From: Zantedeschia hybrid cultivar
Lineage: Eukaryota; Streptophyta; Magnoliopsida; Alismatales; Araceae
DNA: 64,000 nt
Direction of reading: 5' to 3'
Assembly (NCBI GenBank): GCA_030544215.1
Contig: JARZZO010000014.1
Span: forward strand, 40,577,734-40,641,733
Both the position numbers and the translations under genes were made by a program. The notes beneath the pieces were generated by a model. The model had not been told where the DNA came from. It was given only the letters and a program-made list of their open reading frames with translations, and did no database searches. This document shows positions 40,801 to 52,800 of the stretch, one piece after another (the stretch's first letter is position 1; the number at the start of each line of letters is the position of its first letter).

Positions 40801-43800
40801 GAAGTCTATCAAGATATGAAAAATAAAAAGAGCAATATGTGGAAGTGTTTTCTAAACAAAATTCTTTTTATACTAGCATCAGATCTCTCACGGCCAACTA
40901 TAGCTGATGGCTCTGCAAATGTCCCTATTGCCTCTCGAAAGATTTTTATCTGCATAATTAACAATATTATTACGACTTTTGCATAACAGACGCAAAAAAA
41001 TGATAGAAGAATAGATTGGCCACCCTACTTCATTAATTGCCTCTATTGTTTCATTTGGATCACCCACAAGTCGGTTGACCACCATTGTCACGGCTGCAAT
41101 CAAGTCATCATTGTACGCCAACACATGAGCGTACTGAAATGTCGGATGGAGATAATACGCTGTAATAAAAGAAAATCACCCATCAAGCATCATTATAAAA
41201 GTTAAAATTATCACTAAAGGTCATGAAATGTAAATTGTTCACTTGCCATATGCAACTCTCTGCCCATCTGGAAGTCCCACTTCCTTTCTACAATCTTCAA
41301 TAATTCCTCTGCATATTTTCTTGAGATTCTTGGTATCTTCCTCTTTGCAGCCTCTAATTTGGCATACACCAAGCCTAAGGTTGGTGTCCGATTTCCATCA
41401 ACGCAGCACAAGACCTCATATAATGGCTCAATAAGCTGTACAATAAGCTTTAACTTAACCCAGAAATCACTATTGTTCACCAAACTTTCAATCTTCTTTC
41501 CCTCAACTGTCCAAACAAACGTGAAGTGTATCCATTTGTCGCTTCTAAACATTTGCTTCAAATGTACTTCATGTTTCAACATACTCTGCAAGACAATGAA
41601 GTTGGTGGCAAATCTTGTAATTGCAGGTCTTAACAACTCACCATGTGTATGATCCCTCATCAATCTCAATACATAAGAATGGTTGTAGATGTATCGTATA
41701 ATCTTCTGTACTTTGACAATATTCTTCTTAACAGGATTCAGCTGTCCAATTTCTTTCAGCATCAAATCTACACAATGGGCTGTACATGGGGTCCAAAACA
41801 AATGAGGTCTGTGGAGCATTAGCTCTTCTCCTGCCCTTTTGTACGCGGAGCCATTATTTGTCACCACTTGGACAATGTACTTTTCGCCAATTTCCTCCAC
41901 GACACTGTCTATCAGTTGCATAATGTATTCATGATTGTGTATTTGATTTGATGCATCCACAGACTTATGATAGAACACTTGTCTGTCGTAATACACAAGA
42001 AAATTAATCAGACTGCTTTTGGTCGTTCTTGACCAGCCATCACACGTCAGGGTAACCCCATATTTCTCCCACTTTTTCTTGAAAGAACCAATGTACTGCT
42101 TGATCTCCTTTGCCTCTTCATCAAGATATTTTCTTGCTAGTTCTTTTGGAGTGAGGGGTTTAACATGTAATCCTTGAGCTTGTGCTTTATGGATCATACT
42201 AGAATAATAAGGGCTGTTTGTTGCATTGAAAGAGATGTCTGCATGATGCCAAAATTTTACCACAACCCTTCCGAATATATATCTTGGACCACTCTTCTTA
42301 TTGTAGCTATCATCAACTCTTGTATGTTTCCCATACTCCATAGGAAACATATAAGGGTCAACCTCCTCAACAGGAGTGCTTGATTTGTGCTTCTGAGGCC
42401 GAGTTGTAGGTGCTGGTCCAGTAGTAAAATAAGAGAATACACTCCTCCTAGGTTGAGGCTGTCCCCTAGAGGAGCTCCCACCAACACCTGATGATCCACC
42501 AACACCCTGCTGAGTCCCTTTAAAGTGAATCCCCTGAGCTCTCATAAATTTTCTCTCCCAATGCTCATGCCTATTGAGCTTCAGCACTCGCCGAGTACGT
42601 GGAGAAGGAGGCTTACGTCCATGTACCTCCTGATCATCATCATCACCATCAGACTCAGTCTAACCTCCTTCTTCATCATTGTCTCCCTTACCGGCAACTC
42701 CATCGATCATGTGTTCTTCCCTCTCTTTGTCTGTAGCCTTCTTTAAGCGCAGTTCTTTCAAACTTTTCAAGTGTTGAGCCATCTGCGTACTGACCTCCTC
42801 AGGAATATTTTTACACCCAACCACTTCATTATACTCGATAGTTTTTCCTCCTACAAGGTGCTTCTTCAATCGAGAAACACCACCGCCCTATCCTATAAAC
42901 TGATAGTAGTTGCACTTGAACTTGTGCCTACTGCCATCAACCATGCTCCCATGTTGCCATCCAATGTCTCCGGACTCTCAATGAGGGGGTGGGGCGGCAA
43001 TCTAATAACAACAAACAAAAGAGAAATAAGAACAAAAAAAATACATTGAATAACAAGTAAGAATAGTATGACTTGAAATGCTGTTAAAATTATCCTTACA
43101 TTAAAATAATTTTTACTTTTTATAAATTATAAATATTAAATTACGAAAATAAATAAATTATTAATATATACTTAACAAATTAAATAAATTACAAATATTA
43201 ATTGAACATATTTATTAAAGCATGACTTAAAGTACATGAAGAACATAAATATAAGTTGAGGGCATGTCCAAAATTTGTATACAAGTATTACATTTAAAGA
43301 TTATTAAGTAATAATATATTATACCATTAATTAATTTAATTACTTAAAAATAAGATTTCAAACTAAAAATTTTATACTCAAAACATACAAGTTAAAATAT
43401 AGATCTAAATCTAATCATTTTTTACTTCTAGAATATAGAGTAGACAATTTATAAATCATTTTACATTTTAAATTTTATTTCATATTTTAATAATCACATT
43501 AATACATTAATCTTCATAACTTAAGATTTTGAATGAAATTTTAAGCAAACATGTGAAACTCATAGATCAATGTCCATCATCACATAAATAGATCATTTAT
43601 TTATTTTTTGATTTTTTTTTGTATTTTTTTGATATTTAATAAAAATCTACCTCAAATTTGAACAAATCTAGTTTTTTTCATGTCAAATTTACAAAGATAC
43701 AATAAATCTACCTCTTCTTCATCTTTTAATACCCTAAACAACATCAAACAACAAGAAAAGAAGATGGAAATTCAAAAAACTTTGGGTTCGGAGGCTTACC

Positions 43801-46800
43801 TTGTTGAAATCGGATGAAAACGTTCCAAAGAGCTAGAAAACCCTATTCCGTTACAAGAAAATCAACTTCAAAGCTTGAAAAACGTTTGGATCTCCTAAAA
43901 CCACCAAGAGAAATGGAAGCAAGAAGAGGGGGAAGGGTTTGGAAGGGGGCGGCTCCTTCGTGTGGTGCGTTTCTGTCCGAACAGTAATGTTGCTGGGGTT
44001 TAAAGGGCCGCATCGTATCGGATCTTAGCGTATCGGGCCATCTCTGTTTGGATCGTATCGACTCGGCTTGTATTGGGCCGGATCTCACCGTCTCGCAGCG
44101 AATCGGTGCGATTCGGCCCGATACAAGTTGAGTTGATGCGATCCGGACGTGGTTCAAAACGAATCGGGCAAGCCGACCGTGCCAGTGCATCAGGTCGGCC
44201 CAGATCTGAGTCGACTCGTACGAGTCGGCCCGATCCGGTACGATACGGCAAACCTTGCTTAAAACCCACTAACATTTGACGTAATATGTAATGTAGTGGC
44301 GTGCTGGTCTTGGATTCCCATCATCCAACCTTCATGTTCCTTAAAACCCTGCTTATCTCTACCAAACCTATCCCACTATCCAGGTTGGCAGGGAAGGGAG
44401 TGATGGCTCTTATCCTCCCTAGGGTTCCAAGGAGAAGAGGTGTGGTAGCGGCTGAAGCTCCACAGACCACTGTTTGGAGGATACTTACCAGCTTCACTTC
44501 AATCTTGCTTCTGGCCCTCAATGATGCGGAACAGATGCCTATTCGAGCATGCGAACAGTCACCTTCAGAAGATAAAGGTGCTCCCACCACAATTGCCACT
44601 ATCGGATATGAAAACACAGCTGTCTAGAATGCACACAGATCACTGGTGCAATTTATCGAACACCTGGCATGCGCATCACAACGACAACCAGTGCTGCTGC
44701 TGTAGACCATGTGGGGGCATCTTGCGTCGAAGATGAAGCTGATGACGATGCTACAGATGAGCTCAGCTGGTGCAGTATGATGCCGCCAAGAAGGAATGCA
44801 CAAGTGCGTGGTGAGAACTGCTGCTGCACTCGTTGTGGCAATCGATCAAACAGGCGCTGGGCACCAACAATGGAAGAGAAAAAAGGAGTGGTTGGCCCTC
44901 TACCAAGCTGATCAGGTGTGGAGCCTGGCGTAAAGGCATAGTCAATGTTTCCTTGCTGTTGGGCAACTAGAGAAATCAAGGACTAGGTTGCACAAGGACT
45001 GGTCGGCCTGTCAAACATAGCTGCAAGCGATGGTACTGGAAGGTGGAAGTGATTGGGAGAATGAGGGGAATAACCACACCTGATGGAAGATTGGGGATGA
45101 ATACCCAGCTGTCATGGTGTGCCAATCCCACTGCAATAGTTTCAGTGGGACGTTTCAGCAAATAGGTGGTGGGCAGCAAGATGGATGAAGCGGGTCGTTC
45201 CTTCTTCAGCTGTTGATCACTGATGTATGTCCAACCACAGGATAGAGGGATGCCTTCTTGTGAACTCTCTCCTCTGCAGGTGCTGAAGATGGTGGAGGGG
45301 CACCTCCCTCATGGTGGTGCTATGCTGCGCCTATTGCTGATGCTGATGGCTACCAATGGGTTAAGATGCTATTGCCTTTGCTGCTGGTTTCTCCAGAAGC
45401 TACTGCTACTAGTACTATCGCTCCAGCTGCTCTTCTTGTTGCTTTTGCTGCTACCGGTGCTGCGAAGGACGCACAAGGGATAGCGTGGAGGATGGAATGT
45501 TTGGTCTGCAGCAGGGAGAGAGGGAAGGGATGGTGGGGCGCAGGTGGCTGTGGGTGGAGCAATGGGATATGAAGGGATTCACACCCCTCGACCTTGTCGG
45601 CCTTTCCTTCATGGAGCAGGATATGAGAGCTTGTCACCCTTACATGGTTTCACACCAATGCACACATAGTCACTCAAATCTGAAAATTTTCTTATTCTTA
45701 TCCAATACTTCAAAACGGGGATTACATGCCTTTAAATAGGCTCCAAAGGGGATAGTAAAAGGGCACTAGACTTTTAATGATCCTAAATGGACGCTTAATA
45801 AACTCCAATTAAAGATTTCCTAGAAATTTGAAACGACTTCTCAAACAAAGCATTTAATAAGGAAACACATAACTCTATTAATGACTTAGGAATTTGGAAA
45901 GACGTTCTCAAAATAGGGACCACTTATTCGTCTCGAAGCCAGATGAGATCGGTGTGATTGAGATAGGTGATGTGGTAGTCAAGGCTCCCCACTTGTCGGT
46001 GCCGAGGGTCTTCCTCCATCACTCAAGCTCCTAATGCTTCCTGTAATTGCTTGCTTCTTCCCTGAGGTCACTGGTCAGAGCTCTCTCTCTCTCTTACTAG
46101 GCATTTATCAGGTGGCCTCTTCCTATAGCATTAACCATGCCACAGAATTAGAGCGATGGAATAAAAATAATTCCAAGGTCATGGGAGTTCTGTTGGGCTT
46201 CTCATTGGCATAAATCTGAGGATGCAAAAAGTACTAGTTAGTGAAGAAACTTTGTTATCATGATAATGACTTGCAGAATAGCCTTTGCATTGAAGTTCGT
46301 CGATGTACTCAGGGAAAGCTTGCATTTATTTGTGTACCACTCTTAATGTTATCTTGAAATGTCCCAACGCGCCCTCCCTCCATTTCTCGCTCACACATGC
46401 ACGTGCTGCTCATGCATATACCTGGTGGTGAGAGGAGGATGGGAGGACAGGGGGGAAAGGCCTGCAGCATGATGCTTTGGGTGGGGGAGAGGTGATGTGC
46501 CAGGTCTGGTCATTCTAGCTAGCACTTTTCTTTAAGCTTTGTCATTAATAATTAATAAACAGGAACCTCGTGACACAACTTTCATCAATGGTTCTTCATA
46601 GTTAGTCTTTTGCAATTCAATTCATCTCAATTTTGACCATGCCAGGGCATCCCCACGAAACAATTGAATGGTTTTGTTATCTTTCATCTTGATCTTTTAG
46701 AAAATCTGTTAATGAATGTTGAAGATTGAATTTTCCTTTTCAGTAATGCTGCAACGTGCATTCGAAAAAAAGTTGGATGAAAATAGGATGTTTCTGTTCT

Positions 46801-49800
46801 ATATTAGGCAGGCAGACAGCACATCAGAAAGTGCAGGCTTAAATTGTTTATCATGGTTGTAGTACTTGCTTGTGCATTATATGACAAAGGATGATCATTG
46901 CTGGAGTGTACTACATTGTCTCTAGCATCTTGCTTTTTCTTGTTAGATACTTTATTAAACATCCATGTTTTCCTAGTTTTAATCTTGCAATTATTTGCAT
47001 TGCATATTTTGATTTTGTTGCTTATGTTTTATTTTTATGCTTTTGTAGAAAAGTTCTCTCGTCATTTAGTCGTTCGTATACCTCAAACAGCATTCAAGGA
47101 CAATACCCACATAGGATCATTTGTTTCTGAGGTATGGAATTTTAGTGAAGATGCTGTGAGTCAATGGCTATGTGGCTATTTTAGTTGCATGCTGATTGCT
47201 GTTCTTTCATTAGTGTCAACCAATAAAAGGGAGCTTCTCTATTCGACTTGTGTGATCTACTTTGTCAATGCACTATTTCCAGTCTTCGGAGAGGTGCCAG
47301 GCACGAGTCAGAGCAGGGAAGGAGAGAGGTAGGATCCTGGGAGAGCAGATGAGAGAGTGGAAGTATTGGAAGGAGTGGCAGAGGACTAGGAAGATGGAGA
47401 TATGGGAGAACCTCTGCCTTTGGTATTCAGAGTAGGGTCATTGGCAGTTTCATGCATTCAGCAGTGTGGTGTATAGTCTCTACACAGGTGGCTGACACCT
47501 GGCTCAGGATCATGCGTTCAGGAGCAAGGGACATGCGACCAGTGCACCATAGTCGCTTTGACAAGCTTTTCTAGTAGAGGTACAGGCACACTCTAGCAAG
47601 GTAAGTTGGGTGAATCTCTTTCCGGAGGAGGTTGATAGGAAGATGGGAAACACCCAAGCTCAGAAGTGGTGGAGGAGATTCTGAGGTATAAAGAGGATGT
47701 GCTGGATGGAAGGGAGCTTGAGGTCCAGAGTTGGGGAGCTAGGAAGTTCCTCCTCAGAATATGGGTTTCAAGATAGTGGGGAGGAGGATGGAGTAGGGGA
47801 AAAGTTCTAACGACTTCCTCTACAAAAGGAGACAAGTGATGGTTGGGAGGAAGGAGGAGTAGGGTTAACAGTCTTGAGGTAGACAGTGGTTGGGTCTGGC
47901 ACTAGCATGTGATAAAGGGGCATTTTTGGGTTTCTAAGGGAATATAAGTGCGGCTTAGGGATATTTTCGTGGTTTGTTTACCTTTTTTCAGTACGAGTTT
48001 ACCTTGAATTCAACTTCTCCCGCCACAGTTGAATGTTGGGCAAGAGTGTTGGTTGGATTGGGTGGTGTACTGGAATTCTGGAGTTGAGGATATTTTGCTG
48101 GCTCAGTCACATTTTTTGAGTATGAATTCAACTTTCCTGCCATAGTTTAATGTTATGCAGGAGAGTAGATTGGATTGGAGGGTGTACTAGCCTTCTGAAA
48201 TCGTGGACTGATGCCTGTACAAGGGGATGTTTCTTGGTGTTTGCCAATGGGTCAAGAGTCTATGATATCTTTCTTTTGTGTTATGCTTCTTATGAGCAAT
48301 TCAATCAAGGCGATTTTCACGTAATATGTTTATGACGTATTTTGAGGTGTTTGACATTGTTGGGTTCTTTTTCTGGGAGATAATTCATAATCAATACAAG
48401 CAAGAGGAAAAAGGATTATAATATACCATACATGTATTGGTGGCACTGTGGTAGTTGATGGCATCTCCTGTTACCGATCCGGATTGGCCGATTTAGATTG
48501 GGATCGGTGGGTGCCTATCCGATTCGTAGGGGGGATCACTGTTCCTCTCCTAGTTTCACCCGGATCGGTCGAGATTAGGCCGAATAGGCCAGGATCGGCT
48601 CGAATCGGCCGATTCGGGCATACACTTCAGGAAAAAAGGAAAGGATCGGCCCGTGTAGGGTTTAGACTCCTGATCCCCTCTTAAAGGGGATTAGGATGCA
48701 GGCAACAACATCGTTTCACTATGGCTGTTGCTTGCATCTACTGTTGTTGGTCCTGCTGGCCGTCCACCGCCGCTGCCGCCAGTTCAAACTTATGAGCTGA
48801 ATGATGAAGGATCATAAATGTGATCTTTGTAAAGTATTTTTCATTAATTTCATCTTTAAAACTTTATAATATGTCTTTTTTAATTAGTGCACAACAATAA
48901 TTATTAACGGGTTAATCATCTTTAATGTTCTTTTTTTTATGGATGTGCATGATTTGTATTCATTGTGCATTCATTGAATAACTTGTTTATATTTTTCATA
49001 TTTTTTCTAATTTTTCTATTTTTTGATTTTTCTAATTTATTTTATTTTTTAATTAATTTTAAATAATTTTTTAATCAGGCCGAGCCAAGATCGGCTTCTT
49101 AAGGATCGGCCGATCAGGCCAATCCGATCTGGATCATATCGGGATCACCGGGTCCTGATCGAGGTACCCGACCCGATCCGGAATTCCATTCTTGTTTGGT
49201 TATCTTGGATTCCAATTTGTTATTCTAAAGAAAGTATTACCTATGGTTTGATATCTTTTTCAAACATCTCATGATTTGTTATTCTAAAGAAAGTATTACC
49301 TATGGTTTGATATCCTTTTCAAACATCTCATGGCTGCTGTTGACAACTATATATCCTATGTACGTAAAATTTCCAACCTGTATCTGCGGTTATGTGCCAA
49401 ACAATTTTTTCATGTTGTTGATGCACAAAGATATAAGGATCTGAGCTCCTTCTCCTCCTTGAAAATTTCTAAAACATAAAAATGACACACAAAGTACCTC
49501 AATCAGCTCATTCATCTTATAATTATTCCCCCATTTTCACTATTCTCATCTCTTCCTAAGAAAGTTGTTAATTTAAGTTCTCTGAGTTTGTAATAGTGTG
49601 TAACTCATGCATTATCTGCAAAAGAGGACCAAATATTTCAAAAAATGCTAAGATACCTATGTAGTTTAAGGCGAGAGGCGAGTGAGGCGACCGAGGGTTT
49701 GCTTTTGCCTCATATGCTTTGGCGAATGCCTAGGTGTTTGAGGTGAAGTGTTCCCTCCAATAAATCATTATAAAGGAAGGAAATAATAATTAAGTGTTAT

Positions 49801-52800
49801 TTGGTATGTCCTTAAAACTTTAAGGCTTCGAGTGGAGTAGGCACCATCTATTTAAGTATTGTTTGTTTTGTCCTTTTTCCAACGTGGGACTATTCTAACT
49901 GTTGCCCAGACTATGGAGAACTCAGAGGGTGGTGAATGGGTTATCAAAAATTAAAGCTTTTAAAAATAATGCATAAATTAAACACTAATCGGACGACAGG
50001 GGGAAGAAATAAGGACACATGATTTATAGTGGTTCGGTCTATCCAGAGACTCCAGACCTACATTCAGTCCTTAAGCAATTCTCTTGAGAGTTCCACTAAC
50101 ACAAGGTATAAATCCTTTGCAGGTTAAATACCAAACAGGCAACCCTCAAACTCAACTGGTCCTCCCTTCAATACAATGAAGAGGAAACAATATCGTGTTG
50201 TACAGTCGCAGGCCCTCTCTTCTAATAAACTAGAAGAGGAAAATAGAAACAATATAGGAAACACTAAAATAAAGAGTGCCTTCTAAAAGGCAAGTGTTCT
50301 CAAAGGAACACAACAAGGTCAAGATAGTAAAATAATATGAAATAAGTAGCACTGGTCTTGATCAGGTTGAAGATCTCTAAGAGCTACTGTGTACGTAGGA
50401 GGAAACTCAAGCTTTTAGAATCTTCACAATCTTTTCTCTCAGTACAAAAGTGTATTGGATGTAGAGAAGCTCAAGCTTTTGTTTTGATGTTTTGAGTTCT
50501 ATATCTACTAATTCTTGTTCTATGTAGCTCTCTGATCAAAGGCTTCTTATATATCAACTTCTTCAAAATCTGCCTGTTAGACTGATGAAGGGAAACGTTA
50601 GAGACAATGCTTCTTGCTATGTCTAACGTTTGAAAAATTTTAGAGAGAGAGAGATAGAGTCTTCTGCATGACGTGACAGAGAGGCAATCTAACTTCTTCT
50701 CCGCCTCTTAGAAGCTTCGTAAGAGAACAGGTACATGCTGCCAAAAGTGATCAAGTATAAACTAGAACAGGTACATGCTGCCAAAAGTGATCAAGTATAG
50801 ACTCGAACTAGGTAGGTAGAGATCTTTTGACAAAGACCTGAACCAATAAGAAACACGAAAAGGACAACACTTTTCTTCCCCTTAGCATCAACGTAGCAGA
50901 AATCTAAAAATAAGTTAAAAAGCTGTCCGATGAAGATCATATATAATCTCTCTAGCCAATAAGATAACATAAATAAAGTGATGCTAGAAATGTGACTACA
51001 TAAAACAAAACAAGTTCACGCATAGATCAATAGATCAACAGATGTCTGTGGCTGAAGAGAAATTGAATTACTTAGACTAGACACAAATATCGAAGAAAAT
51101 ATTACTAAAGTAATAATAAAAATCAAATAAAGATTAGGCAGTTTGACTTCGTTAACAGGAAACAAATAGAGTCAATAATTGCTGAAGAGTGAACCCATTA
51201 ATCAATTCAATAATCATAGTCAAGGTTAAGAAACCCGGGATCGGGTCCCGGATTGGCCGGTCCAAAAAACGATCGGATCGGCCGATTATGATCCGAGTCA
51301 ACCCGATCCTGGCCGATCCTGACTGAGTCAGGGGTGGCTGGATCGGGTAGCAGAAAAAATTAAAAAAAAAAAGGAAAATATAAAAAAGTATAAAACACAA
51401 GTCCAATACATAATTGTGAGAGAGAGAGCAAGAATGTTAGGAGGCTCAAAGGGCACTTGTGGAGCCTTAGGAGGGCCTTGGGGGGTTTAAATAGACCCCC
51501 AAGGTCCAAACTAGTCGTTGCTGGCCGTTTCAACAGTAGTTTGACCCCCAATGGCTAGTCAAACTAGCCGTTGGGGCGGGTCTGCCCGATCCGAGCCGAC
51601 CCGGACCAATCCAGATTCGGATCTCCCGATCTGAATCCTGGACTTGGCCAGGTTTCCCGGGATCGGCACGGCCGACCCAAAACCGGTATGACTAGGCCAA
51701 TCCGTGTTGATCCGAGTCGAGTTTTTGAACCTTGATCATAGTTAATCCAAGTCAAAAAGATCATTGAAGAATAAGCACATTAATCGAATTAGCAATTACA
51801 AATAATCGAAGTCATAAATGGTCGGTCAATCGATTAAAGAGAAAGAGCGGTAATCGAAGTTACAATCGAGTTTCAAAATCGATTAAACTTCAATCATTAA
51901 TCGATTAGCCATATAACACTAAGTATCAATACAATTAGTCGGGTTAATCGAGGCAACAATAATCGATTTCAGATATATGGTAAATCGAAGCACAATAACA
52001 TACAAATAATCGATTAGCGAGAAAAGCAGATAATCGATTAAAGGACATAAGGTTAATCGATTATATAGATAGAAGTAATCAAATGTAAGTATAAGTTGCA
52101 AATCGATTAACGATAGTTTTATAGTCGATTTGAAACATATGGATAATCGTAGAGAGAATTATAACGTTAATCGAAATAACGATAAATCAATACTCGATTC
52201 GACTTAACATTAACTAAATCGATTAGCGATATAAAGTTAATCGAAACAACAATAAGTCAGTAATCGATTCAGCTTAAACGCAAGTAAATCGATTAGCAAT
52301 ATATCGTTAATCGAAGCAACGATAAGTCAATAATTGATTTGGCTTAAAAATAAATAAATTGATTAGTGATATAACGTTAATCAAAGTGAAAACTTAAGTC
52401 AGCGATCGATTAGCTAAGTGATAGCGATATCGATAAGAGAAGAGTAGTATATAATCGATATGGAAACAAATTGATTAGCGATATCGATATTAACATTTAC
52501 ACCATTTAATCGATTAACAGTGGAAACCTGATCGATGTTTTAGTTAGTCTTTAATCTATATGACTAAAGATCTCCTAAAATCAACCAAGTCCTAGAACTA
52601 AAGTGCTCAAACAATGATTTTGTTAACATTTGTATCAATTAAAATAATCTGACAATATGGAGCAATATAGTGCTAATTTTTGACATTTTCACAGCGTGTT
52701 ATCACCAAAATATGGAGATTAAATAAATACACAAATTTCTGAATACTAACATGCCTCCTCATGTATGGACCAATTTTAGCCTCTATTACATGGACCACAA

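Larger units (their letters stand above)
51190..52540. repeat. Array of degenerate TAATCGATTA motifs
   Basis: From about 51780 to 52540 there are about 26 ATCGA strings, many within AATCGATTA or TTAATCGA, in irregular spacing and both orientations. Part of the array (52180-52390) is a 70-bp tandem repeat. Weaker members (TTAATCAATTC) occur to the left of the hAT insertion at 51221-51734, so that element landed inside the array. Confidence 0.8.

Noticed and set aside
44260..45650. Cluster of open frames of 70-110 codons on both strands in intron 6
   Set aside because: They overlap each other, lack recognisable domains and probably reflect locally higher GC content.
51780..52540. ATCGATTA array as a CRISPR-like array
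   Set aside because: Spacing is irregular, the repeat is too short and degenerate, and the context is a plant intron.
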